A stretch of DNA of 64,000 nucleotides. Source: Nocardioides speluncae (GTDB lineage: Bacteria > Actinomycetota > Actinomycetes > Propionibacteriales > Nocardioidaceae). Position numbers and translations under genes: made by a program. Shown one piece after another: positions 32,727 through 41,612 of this stretch; the stretch's first letter is position 1; every line of letters starts with the position of its first letter. The stretch spans positions 1 to 64,000 of the forward strand of contig NZ_QEOO01000049.1 of the NCBI RefSeq assembly GCF_003121585.1, read 5' to 3'. The notes under the pieces were generated by a model. That model ran no database searches. It was given only the letters and a program-made list of their open reading frames with translations, and was not told the DNA's origin.

Positions 32727-34610
32727 ATGCTTCGTCGTACGACGTCCGCTGCCGCTGCCGCGCTGGTGGTCGGGCTCCTCAGCCTGCCCGCATCGCCCGC
32801 TCAGGCCGAGACAGTTCTCACCGTTCCTGAGGCACCGTCCGGGGACACGGTTGTCACTGTCGCCACCGATCCGGCCACTGCGCCCTATGTGCGCGTGCGG
32901 CTGGTGCTCAAGGATCACGCCTGGGTCCCGCCGTCGTCGGCCAGCGTGATCGGTGGCGACCCGGTTCCCAACACCGGGGAGCCGATCAACGTGACCGTTC
33001 CCACCTGGGGCATCGGTGAGGGCACTATCGCCCGCTTCCAGGCTCTCGGCTGCCAGACGGCGGAGGTAGCGTCCTGCTCGGCGACGCTGGCCTCCGCCGA
33101 CCACGCCATCACTCAGACCGCCGCGTCGAGCGCGACCATCACCAAGCCCGACGGGGTGCTCCTGCTGGCGCACGAGCAGCTGACCGCCCGCGCGGACAAC
33201 GACGGCGGCGGCCGGATGCTGGCAATCAGTGAAGGTCGCCGCAGTGAGCTGCCGAACGGCGTGGCGACCGACGTTTCCGACGTGCTGACGGGCACGGAGG
33301 GGTACAACGACGTCGAGGTTCGGCGCTGCAGCGCCGTGACCGAAGACAGCTCGTACTGTGAGGCAGCGGATGCAGCGAAGAACGTCACCTGGTTCCGCAC
33401 GATCGAGTTCAGCCCCAGCCTGGAGAGACCCGATCCCACCGACTGGAGCAACACCATGCCGTTCACCATGAACTCGACATGGTGGACGGGAGCGCAGCGC
33501 GTCGGGGCTCGGGGGTGGTGGGAGGGGCTGGACTTCGACCAGACGTGGCAGATCCAGACCGAGGCCGGACAGGTCCTCGCCGGGCCCGTGCACGCAGTGC
33601 CTGCCGACACCTATGACTCCTGGGTCACCGTCGACCCGGGGAACCACGCGCCGAGCGGGATCCCCGACGGGACCTACCGGCTGGTGTTCAAGACGACCGT
33701 GCACAAGGGCGACCTCTCGATGTCCGGCGAGTCCGAGGTCCCGATCGAGGTCGTGAACCGGCCGGCCGCCGATCCGCTGCCCCGGATCTACAAGGCGGAG
33801 CGCGTCGTCCGGCCCTACGAATGGGTGATGGCGCGGTTTGCCGTCGGCGGCTTCCCCGATCCACGTGAGCAGACCCGCTTCATCCTGCGGAACTCCGCCG
33901 GGCGGGACGTCCGGCATCAGTCGATGACGCACAGATGTGACCGAGACATCGACCTGTCGTGTCCGCGTGGTGCGATCTACAACCACGAGGTGCATCCGTA
34001 CGGCGACAACAACCACCTGCTTCAGCCTGGTATCTACCAGGCGCGGATGGTCATGCCGAACAGCTGGGGACGGCTGATCACCGTGCCGCTCGGCAGCGTC
34101 TACATCCAAGAGCTACGGATGGTCTCCAAGACCGTCGCCATCAAGCCGAAGGCGGCCCTCCTGCGTCGTCAGTCTGCGGTCGGTCGCTGCTCCCGCACCT
34201 GGAGCCCAGGGCCGTCGGGCAAGCCAGGGTCGATCTGGATGGTGGCGGGCGCGCGGTGCGGAGGTACAGCCGATGTCGTCCGGCAGACATTCGCGGTGCC
34301 GGTGCCGTCGTGGCAGAGCAACAACTTCGACTCCATCTTCTCGATCGACGTGGCCGCAGACCTGGCGCCGCGCGGCGGTCGAGGCACCATCCGCCAGCAC
34401 TGCCTGCTGCCGACGCAGCGCTCGTGGCGCGACCGGGGTCTCGTCTCGAGCGGCGGTGCTCGCACCGTCTGTCGTGCCTTCGACATCAGCGACTTCCCGG
34501 TCCGTCGGCCCTACACAGCGTTCCGGCTACGGGCGGCGAACGGGGCAGCGCTCGAGGTGAAGACGATCCGGGCGAACTACCGATACCTCATCTGGCACAC
34601 ACCCCGCTGA
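32727..34610 (+). CDS. large secreted protein, paralogue 2, function unknown
   Basis: 627 residues from ATG 32727, preceded by GGGGGGAG. Signal peptide about 1-29 (ends AQA). Beta-rich with cysteine pairs and no recognised domain. It aligns with the protein at 28514 throughout: VTVPTWGI, RRCSAVT and YCEAA, LRNSAGR, NSWGRLIT, and a C-terminus RYLIWHTP. A secreted structural or adhesive role is possible but unproven. Confidence 0.8.
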   Translation: MLRRTTSAAAAALVVGLLSLPASPAQAETVLTVPEAPSGDTVVTVATDPATAPYVRVRLVLKDHAWVPPSSASVIGGDPVPNTGEPINVTVPTWGIGEGTIARFQALGCQTAEVASCSATLASADHAITQTAASSATITKPDGVLLLAHEQLTARADNDGGGRMLAISEGRRSELPNGVATDVSDVLTGTEGYNDVEVRRCSAVTEDSSYCEAADAAKNVTWFRTIEFSPSLERPDPTDWSNTMPFTMNSTWWTGAQRVGARGWWEGLDFDQTWQIQTEAGQVLAGPVHAVPADTYDSWVTVDPGNHAPSGIPDGTYRLVFKTTVHKGDLSMSGESEVPIEVVNRPAADPLPRIYKAERVVRPYEWVMARFAVGGFPDPREQTRFILRNSAGRDVRHQSMTHRCDRDIDLSCPRGAIYNHEVHPYGDNNHLLQPGIYQARMVMPNSWGRLITVPLGSVYIQELRMVSKTVAIKPKAALLRRQSAVGRCSRTWSPGPSGKPGSIWMVAGARCGGTADVVRQTFAVPVPSWQSNNFDSIFSIDVAADLAPRGGRGTIRQHCLLPTQRSWRDRGLVSSGGARTVCRAFDISDFPVRRPYTAFRLRAANGAALEVKTIRANYRYLIWHTPR

Positions 34611-34620
34611 CCCTCAAGGA

Positions 34621-35529
34621 TCAGTGGAAGTCCCACATCCCGGCGCCAACCGCAGCCTCGCCGGCCTCCTTCGCCCTCGCGGCCTGTCCGTCGGAGGTGG
34701 CCCAGGTCCCTTCGGCGTACGACACCACCACCACACGGTTGCCGAGGTGGGCGATCGTCTCGTACTCGATCATCGACCCGTCGCATCCGTCGAGGCAGAC
34801 GTTGACGACCGAGCGGTGGGCTTCGTGGGCGTCCGCGACGTCCGGGCCGTTGGTGATCCTGACCGGCTTGGCCGGCTCTGTGACCGACGGCGGCATGGAG
34901 CCGACATCGGAGTGCGTCGCCGGGCAGCTCTCCAGCCAGCCGAGCAGGGTCTGGTACTGCGCGCCCGCCAGCTCGATGTCGCTGAACTCCATCACCGCGA
35001 CGTTGACCTGGCCGCCCAGGTCCTCGGTCCCTGGCATCGCGGCGCTGAACTCGGCCGACACCATCTCGGCCGGGTCGAGGGACTTCAGCCAGTCGCCCTG
35101 GCAGCTCAGGGTGGGAATCTCCTGGGGGTCGACCCTCTTCCAGGCGGCCAGGCCCGGGACCTTCGGCAGGCTGTCGGCGGTGACCAGGTGGTCCTCGATC
35201 AGCACCTTGTTCGCGGTCGGTTCGTCGGTGGGCTCCTCGGTCGGCTCGCTGGTCTCCGGTGCCTCGGGTGACTCGCTCTCCGACTTCGACGGCTCCGGCT
35301 CGTCGGCGGGCTCCTCGGTCTGCTCGTCGGTCGGCTCCTGCTCGGGGTCGTCGTTCGAGCTGGCGTCGCTGGGCGACTTCTCGCCGTTGTCGAACCCGGT
35401 GGCGACGGCGTACCCGGTGCCGAGCAGGACGCCGAGGACCGCGACCACGACCAGGGCGATGACGGTACGGCGGCGCGGAATGCGCGGCCCGGGCCCGTCG
35501 GTGGCTTGCTCTTCCATGTATTCCCTCAT
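34621..35529 (-). CDS. membrane-anchored sensor-like protein with acidic linker
   Basis: 302 residues. A short cytoplasmic start, one membrane helix (about 22-44), then about 60 residues of Pro/Glu/Ser/Thr-rich linker (EPTDE repeats), then one extracytoplasmic domain (about 110-302) with cysteine pairs (SCQGDW, ESCPATH, CLDGC). The domain recalls PknH-type external sensor domains and the two sensor proteins upstream. Last gene of the minus-strand sigma/sensor cluster. No enzyme motif seen. Confidence 0.7.
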   Translation of the reverse strand: MREYMEEQATDGPGPRIPRRRTVIALVVVAVLGVLLGTGYAVATGFDNGEKSPSDASSNDDPEQEPTDEQTEEPADEPEPSKSESESPEAPETSEPTEEPTDEPTANKVLIEDHLVTADSLPKVPGLAAWKRVDPQEIPTLSCQGDWLKSLDPAEMVSAEFSAAMPGTEDLGGQVNVAVMEFSDIELAGAQYQTLLGWLESCPATHSDVGSMPPSVTEPAKPVRITNGPDVADAHEAHRSVVNVCLDGCDGSMIEYETIAHLGNRVVVVSYAEGTWATSDGQAARAKEAGEAAVGAGMWDFH

Positions 35530-35601
35530 TCGCTGTTCGCTCGTCGCTCGGCTAGCGCTTCTCGGGTAGGAAGACGCCCGCTGCGGAGAATAAGTTCTCC
35601 G

Positions 35602-36990
35602 TCAGCAGCCTGCCTCGGTGAACACACACATGTGCGGGATCAGCTTGCCGGCGAGCGCGGTGCGCACCGGCAGGTCCCGCCGGGCCGAGTCCAGCGTCCC
35701 GTGGGTCGACTCGTCGGTAAGCAGGACGGCATTGCCGACCCGCACCACCTGGTAGGTCTCGGCGCCGAGGCCCTGCTCCTGGTCGCTCAGCGCGAAGGTG
35801 ACCGAGTCGTCATAGCCGGTGTCCGCCTCCAACGGTGTGATCGTCCGTCCCTGCCCGGTGTCCGGACAGTCGCTGACCGCGGCCCGCAGGCCGGCGAGAT
35901 AGTCGACAGCGGCATCGACGCTGGGGAAGGTGACCAGCTCCCGGGAGTCGGCGTACTCCGGAGCGGTGTACGTCGTCGCCAGCCTGCCGACGTGCCCCGA
36001 GGGGCGCAGCGACGTGCCACAGAGGTCCAGCTCGTTGACGCCCCGAGCGGTCGCGCTCGGCCCGATGATCTCGCTGTCGGCGTCGGTGGCCTCGAGATCG
36101 ACGCCGATGGGGAAGTCCTTCGGAATGTCGGTCCGGGCGTCTCCGGGCGGCTCGCTGCTCGGCGCCTCCTGTGCGCACGGTTCGGCGGCGAAGACGCACA
36201 TGGCCCCGAGCGGAGGATCCAGCTGGGCGCGATGTTCCGCGGCCAGCTGGTGCACGTCGATGTCCTGATCGCTGGAACTGCCATCGTCGAGGAACACGGC
36301 GTTCCCGACGCGGACGACATGCAGCACCCTGAGGGAGTTGGCCGGGTCGCCGTTGTCGTCGTAGGTGGTTTCGACCTCGAAGGCATCTTCGCCGCCGTCC
36401 AGGTCGTTGACCTGGTGCAGGGAGGCGGTACCACCGCCGGTGTCCTGACGCGGGCACGCCTGATAGGCCTCCCGCATCGAGTCGAGGTGTGCCTGCGCCG
36501 TCGTGTCGTCGGCGAAGAGCCGGACCTCCCGCATGCGGAACTCAAACTGCTCGATCGCTGCGGTCAGCCGGTCCGCCGGGTTGGCCACCCCGACCTCATC
36601 GGCGCACGCGTACAGCCTGAGCGGGTCGACGTTCCGGTCAGGGCCGACGACTCGACCCGGCACGCTGGTGGACTCGCCACCACCGGACAGGCCCGGCTTC
36701 GGCCAGCCCTGCGCAAGCGGGAAGTCATCGGGGATGCGGTCCAGCCAGTCCGGGGATGGCGATGGCTCGGGTGCCGGCTGGGTGTCGCCGCCGGTGAGGT
36801 TCTGTGCGGCGACCACGGTCGAGGTGGCGATCACGGCAACCGCGGCAGCGGCGGCGACGGCGACCAGGCCCTGCCGCCGGCGACGCAGGCGGTCGCCGCG
36901 GCGCCGTACTTCGGAGGCGGGGAGCGGGTGCACGGGGTCTCCTTCGAGGGAGAAGTTCTCGAGGTCGCGGATCGGGTCGCGGTCAGACAT
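35602..36990 (-). CDS. membrane protein with duplicated external sensor domain (putative anti-sigma/sensor)
   Basis: 462 residues. A cytoplasmic segment (1-40) with RRRGDRLRRRRQG, one membrane helix (about 41-61), then two similar external domains: about 75-275 and 280-460. Each starts DDFPLAQG/KDFPIGV, has a Cys near RLYACADE/ELDLCGTS, an Ala/Asp-rich helix ending ACP/DCP, a VVRVGNAV strand, and closes with MCVF plus a last Cys. The gene overlaps the end of the sigma gene by 8 bp, the position expected for an anti-sigma factor, though no ZAS or HxxxCxxC motif is present. Confidence 0.72.
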   Translation of the reverse strand: MSDRDPIRDLENFSLEGDPVHPLPASEVRRRGDRLRRRRQGLVAVAAAAAVAVIATSTVVAAQNLTGGDTQPAPEPSPSPDWLDRIPDDFPLAQGWPKPGLSGGGESTSVPGRVVGPDRNVDPLRLYACADEVGVANPADRLTAAIEQFEFRMREVRLFADDTTAQAHLDSMREAYQACPRQDTGGGTASLHQVNDLDGGEDAFEVETTYDDNGDPANSLRVLHVVRVGNAVFLDDGSSSDQDIDVHQLAAEHRAQLDPPLGAMCVFAAEPCAQEAPSSEPPGDARTDIPKDFPIGVDLEATDADSEIIGPSATARGVNELDLCGTSLRPSGHVGRLATTYTAPEYADSRELVTFPSVDAAVDYLAGLRAAVSDCPDTGQGRTITPLEADTGYDDSVTFALSDQEQGLGAETYQVVRVGNAVLLTDESTHGTLDSARRDLPVRTALAGKLIPHMCVFTEAGC

Positions 36991-37507
36991 GGCTCGCTCC
37001 TTCCTGGCCGTTCCAGTTGGGCGGGGTGGTATCGGGTGCGCCGAGCAGCGCAGCGAGGGCGGTCCGGCCGCGCGAGAGGCGGGCCTTGACGGTGCCCTCG
37101 GGAGCGCCGACCTCAGCCGCCACGTCCCGGACCGGCAGGTCGCAGAGGTGGTGCAGCACCAGCGCCCGGCGCTGGTCCTCGGGCAGCTGCCGGAGGGCAG
37201 TCACCAGGGTGACGTGTGCCTCGGACGGTGCCGAGGTGTACGCCGCCGCGCCGAGTGCCCGGTCAGCCGGCTTCCGGGCGTGCGTCGTACGTCGCCAGCG
37301 GCTCACCGCCAGCCGGTATGCCGTGGTCCGCACCCACGCCTCGGGATGCTCGGCCCGGTCCAGCTTTCGGCGGTGCGCCCATGCGCGCACGAACGCCTCC
37401 TGTACGCATTCCTGCGCCTCGTCGCGGTCCCCGATCATCGCGTAGAGCTGGCCGGTGAGCCGTCGGAAGGACGCGGCGTAGAAGTCGTCGAACTCTCGTT
37501 CGTCCAT
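36983..37507 (-). CDS. SigE-family ECF RNA polymerase sigma factor
   Basis: 174 residues. Region 2 (FDDFYAASFRRLTGQLYAM, then DEAQECVQEAFVRAWAH) and region 4 (LPEDQRRALVLHHLCDLPVRDVAAEVGAPEGTVKARLSRGR) of the SigE/ECF type. It should direct RNA polymerase to a small set of promoters; the neighbouring sensor gene is probably its regulator. ATG 37507. The stop overlaps the sensor ATG by 8 bp, so the pair is coupled. Confidence 0.93.
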   Translation of the reverse strand: MDEREFDDFYAASFRRLTGQLYAMIGDRDEAQECVQEAFVRAWAHRRKLDRAEHPEAWVRTTAYRLAVSRWRRTTHARKPADRALGAAAYTSAPSEAHVTLVTALRQLPEDQRRALVLHHLCDLPVRDVAAEVGAPEGTVKARLSRGRTALAALLGAPDTTPPNWNGQEGASHV

Positions 37508-37607
37508 CGACTCGCCCCCTGTTCGGCCGGCCCACCGTAGGGCCGGTCGGGGTGGATACGCGCGGCCAGGTCCTACGGTTGCATGCCGCGGCCAGAAATG
37601 CGGGGCG

Positions 37608-39464
37608 TCAGCCCTTCGCCTCCGGCATCACCGAGATGCGGTCGAGAGCCCGCTTCATCAGCGCCTCGAAGTCGTCGGGCGTGAGGCTGGCCCGGGGTGC
37701 GGAGACGAAACCTATCTGGGCGACCACCCGTCCCTTGCGGATGACGCCCATCAGCGAGCCGACGGTCTCCTTGTCCAGCTCGGTCTCGAGCTCCCAGGTC
37801 ACGACCTCGCGCTTGCGCCCTGGAAGACTCGGCCCGGACACGACCGTCATTCCGGCGTCTCTGTCCTCGCAGCTCTCCAGCTTCCCCTTGATCCGGCGCA
37901 CGAAGTTCTTGGCCGCGCCCGAGCTGGGTAGGACGCCGATGGTCTCGTCGATTCCGAACCGGATGCTGAGCTTGGCTCGCTTGTCGATGAGGAACGTCCG
38001 GGTAATGCCGTTCTTCACCGGTTTCTTGGCGAAGCTCGTCTTGTCGCACCGCGCCCACGACGAGAGGCCGGGGTTCTTGGTGGGTTTGCTCGGATCGGTG
38101 CCGTACCAGGGGAAGCCGACGTCCTCGACCCGGGGCAGGTCGACCTCGGACAGCAGCGCCGGCTCCTCACCGATCGGCAGCGGCGGGATCTGCCGGATCT
38201 TCGGCGATCCCGCGCAGGTGCCGGTGCCCGGCTCGCCGCAGAGCCGGTTGATCGACGCGGACAGCACGAACGACATCGGCCCCATCGCCGCCGAGCCGGC
38301 GCCGGGGAGCTTGCCGAAGGTGGTGGTGGTCACTCGACCGGTGCGCGCGATCCCGACCGAGTACGTCGTCGTTGGGCGCCGCCAGGACCGGAGCGCGAAG
38401 ATCATCGCCTCGTCGCCGACACCCTTGACCGACTGGGTGGAGATCAGCTGCACCTGCGACTCATCGCAGGCGGCGTACCAGGAGACGGTCCGGTTGAAGC
38501 CCGTCTCGGCCGCCTTCTCGGAGGCCGACAGCTCCGAGATCTGGGTGACCGACGCGGCCGGCTTGTTCTTGGTCGACTTGCCCGGGAAGCTGCGGATCAG
38601 CGAAGACTTCGCCATGGCATCCGCGAACCGCGACTGCCGGCAGGGCAGTCTCGCCGACCGCTCGTCGGTGTTGCTGGCGGTCGTCGGTGTACCCCACGCG
38701 TTGGACGGGGCCAGCCGGTCGACCTGGCTCGGCTCGAGCAGCTGCTCGGAGTCCAGCTCGGGCTGCGGGACCGACGCCTTGGCCGGGCCCGGCGTCGGCG
38801 AGCCGATCAGCCGCTCGCCGGCCAGCGACGCGGAGTCGCCGTCGTCCTGGGTCACTACGACGCCGGCGCCGCCGAGCACTGCGAGCCCCGCGAATACGCC
38901 GACCACGGTGTGCACGCGGCGGCGGGCGGAGCCGGAGCGCCGGATGATCGTGGGCCGGGGGAGCTGGGTGCCCTCGCCGCGCTGGGTCAGCCCGGAGAGC
39001 AGGGCCGGCAGGGTCAGCGCGGGCTCGCCGCGGTGGTTCTCGAACCGCTCGGTCGCCTCGTCGAGCTCCTGCTCGACGACCCGCTGGGACTGGCCGACCT
39101 CGCGGGCGATGTCGCTGATGTGCAGCCGGACCAGGTGGCGCAGCAGCAGGATCTTGCGCTGCTGCAGCGAGAGCTGGCCGAGGGACTCGAAGGTCGCGGC
39201 CAGCGACTCGTCGAGAGCCTTGTCCTTGTGCCAGATCCGGGCGCTGTGCTTGCGGACCGCGTTGCGCCAGGCGACCGGGCGAATCCAGTCCTCCGGATCC
39301 GTGCCGGAGTGGGTCACCTTGCGCCAGTGGTGAGCAGCTTCGACGAACGCGTCGCGCACCCCGGCGCGGGCCGCGGGGAGGTCGCCGGTCAGGGCGTAGG
39401 TCTGCATGAGGAGTCGGTCTCGTGCAGACTTGTAGAAGTCGTCGAACTGATCGGGGTTCCTCAT
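37608..39464 (-). CDS. sigma-like domain fused to membrane helix and external sensor
   Basis: 618 residues. Residues 1-140 resemble the SigE-family protein next door: start FDDFYKSARDRLLMQTYAL, a region-2 segment with DAFVEAAHHW, and a region-4 helix-turn-helix (LSLQQRKILLLRHLVRLHISDIAREVG). A basic stretch and one membrane helix (about 183-205) follow, then an external part of about 400 residues with two sensor-like modules. In effect the adjacent sigma and sensor genes are joined. Region 2 is less acidic and less conserved than in active ECFs, so it may be a tethered decoy. Start ATG 39464. Confidence 0.8.
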   Translation of the reverse strand: MRNPDQFDDFYKSARDRLLMQTYALTGDLPAARAGVRDAFVEAAHHWRKVTHSGTDPEDWIRPVAWRNAVRKHSARIWHKDKALDESLAATFESLGQLSLQQRKILLLRHLVRLHISDIAREVGQSQRVVEQELDEATERFENHRGEPALTLPALLSGLTQRGEGTQLPRPTIIRRSGSARRRVHTVVGVFAGLAVLGGAGVVVTQDDGDSASLAGERLIGSPTPGPAKASVPQPELDSEQLLEPSQVDRLAPSNAWGTPTTASNTDERSARLPCRQSRFADAMAKSSLIRSFPGKSTKNKPAASVTQISELSASEKAAETGFNRTVSWYAACDESQVQLISTQSVKGVGDEAMIFALRSWRRPTTTYSVGIARTGRVTTTTFGKLPGAGSAAMGPMSFVLSASINRLCGEPGTGTCAGSPKIRQIPPLPIGEEPALLSEVDLPRVEDVGFPWYGTDPSKPTKNPGLSSWARCDKTSFAKKPVKNGITRTFLIDKRAKLSIRFGIDETIGVLPSSGAAKNFVRRIKGKLESCEDRDAGMTVVSGPSLPGRKREVVTWELETELDKETVGSLMGVIRKGRVVAQIGFVSAPRASLTPDDFEALMKRALDRISVMPEAKG

Positions 39465-39539
39465 GACGCCCACCACCGTACAAGCCGATCGGCGTGGGAA
39501 CGGCATCGTCTCGACCGGGCAGGCGATGATGGAGGGGTC

Positions 39540-40799
39540 ATGACCTCGCTGCTATCCGGTCCCTCGAGCCCCTCTGCGGCGTCGTCCGATTCGTCCATAA
39601 CGTCCGATTCTCCACGCCGACCGCTGGTTCTGCTAGCCACTCTTGCTGGCGCCAGTTCGGCGGGCGGCACCCTCCTGGTCTGCCTCGCGATCGGCGTGGT
39701 CGGCTGGTTCGCGGCCGACGCCGGAGCGCACGGTACGCCGAGCGACGGGCTCCGGGTCGCAGCTCTCGGGTGGCTGCTCGGCCACGGCTCCGGGCTGCAG
39801 GTGCAGGGCGCGGTGATCACCGTCGTACCGCTGGGCCTGACGCTGGTGTTCGCGTGGACGATCTGGCGGCTCGGTCACAAGCTGGGCGACGCGGTGTCCG
39901 GGCACGGGCCGGACGCCGACCGGCTGGCCGACGGCGAGCGGGACTGGACGGTGCTGGTCGCGACGGCGGTGTTCGCCGCCGGGTACGTCATGGTCGCCGT
40001 GCTGACCGTCGTGATCGCGTCGACGCCGGAGGCGCAGCCATCGCTGGGCCGGGTCGTCGCCTGGTCGCTCGGGCTGTGCCTGGTGGTCGGTGCGCCGGCG
40101 ATCGCGATCGGCTCCGGCCGGGCCGCGGTCTGGACCGCGCTGGTCCCGCTGCCGGTGCGGGCCGCGCTGTCGACCTGCTCCGGGATCGTGCTCGGATTCG
40201 TTGCGCTGTCGGCCTCGGCGCTCGCGGTCTCACTGGTGCTCGACTTCGGAACCGCCGCCAATGTGCTGTCCCGGCTGCACACCAACCCCGGCGATGCGGC
40301 GATCTTCACACTGCTGACCGCGCTGGTGACGCCCAACGCGATCGCCTTCTCCGGCGCCTATCTGCTCGGGCCAGGCTTCAGTGTCGGCACCAGCACCGTG
40401 GTCTCGCCGACCCTGGTCGCGCTCGGCCCGGTGCCGATGTTCCCGCTGCTGGCCGCGCTGCCCGACGAGGGCCCGACCAGCGCCTGGACGGTCTCGCTGG
40501 TGGCGCTGCCGTTCCTGGTCGCGGCGGTCTCGGCTGCCCTCGACCACCTCAAGCACCCGACCCTGGACTGGCAGCAGGCCGCCCTGCGCGGCTGCGCGGG
40601 CGGCGTGCTCGCCGGCATCGTGTTCGGCATCGTCGCCGCGGTGGCGGGCGGCGCCGCCGGCCCGGGCCGGATGGCCGACGTGTCGCCGTTCGCCTTCGAC
40701 GTACTCGTCCACGGCATCACCGCCTTCGGCATCGGCGGCCTGCTCGGCGGCGTGGCCATGGTCGCGGTGCAGCGCTGGCGGGCCGCACGGGCCGAGTGA
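39540..40799 (+). CDS. DUF6350 / PerM-like multi-pass membrane protein
   Basis: 419 residues, a polar start then many hydrophobic helices from about 30 to the C-terminus (roughly ten), ending with a basic tail. Sequence and position directly before purN and purH match the DUF6350 family, including PerM (Rv0955) of mycobacteria, linked to cell division. GGAGGGG precedes the ATG at 39540. Family assignment rests mainly on the helix pattern and synteny. Confidence 0.75.
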   Translation: MTSLLSGPSSPSAASSDSSITSDSPRRPLVLLATLAGASSAGGTLLVCLAIGVVGWFAADAGAHGTPSDGLRVAALGWLLGHGSGLQVQGAVITVVPLGLTLVFAWTIWRLGHKLGDAVSGHGPDADRLADGERDWTVLVATAVFAAGYVMVAVLTVVIASTPEAQPSLGRVVAWSLGLCLVVGAPAIAIGSGRAAVWTALVPLPVRAALSTCSGIVLGFVALSASALAVSLVLDFGTAANVLSRLHTNPGDAAIFTLLTALVTPNAIAFSGAYLLGPGFSVGTSTVVSPTLVALGPVPMFPLLAALPDEGPTSAWTVSLVALPFLVAAVSAALDHLKHPTLDWQQAALRGCAGGVLAGIVFGIVAAVAGGAAGPGRMADVSPFAFDVLVHGITAFGIGGLLGGVAMVAVQRWRAARAE

Positions 40800-40802
40800 T
40801 CC

Positions 40803-40965
40803 AGGCCATGTCTGCTCGCCTCTGACCTGCTGCGCGCCGCCCGGCACGCACCCTGGCTGCGTTGTCGTCGGTCGACGGGCCACCGGCCCGCCTCCCTCCT
40901 CCGCCTTGCCAGCGCACGCGCCGGACGCCGCGCCGCGAACGGCCAGAGGCGAGCAGACATGGCCT
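40803..40965. repeat. perfect 22-bp inverted repeat spanning the purN promoter
   Basis: Arms 40803-40824 and 40944-40965 are exact reverse complements, separated by 119 bp of GC-rich sequence. The right arm ends where the TAGACT -10 box (40965-40970) begins. It could be an operator, an IS-like miniature element or a cruciform. It was not seen elsewhere in the window. Confidence 0.75.
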
Positions 40966-40976
40966 AGACTCCGCCC
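40965..40976 (+). promoter_or_regulatory. leaderless-type -10 element of purN
   Basis: TAGACT (40965-40970) followed by six bases and the GTG start at 40977. There is no Shine-Dalgarno sequence. The hexamer shares its first base with the end of the inverted repeat. Confidence 0.5.

Positions 40977-41608
<632 letters not shown>

Positions 41609-41612
<4 letters not shown>

Noticed and set aside
35602..36990. Classical zinc anti-sigma factor next to the sigma gene
   Set aside because: Position fits, but the cytoplasmic part has no HxxxCxxC motif; recorded only as putative sensor or anti-sigma.
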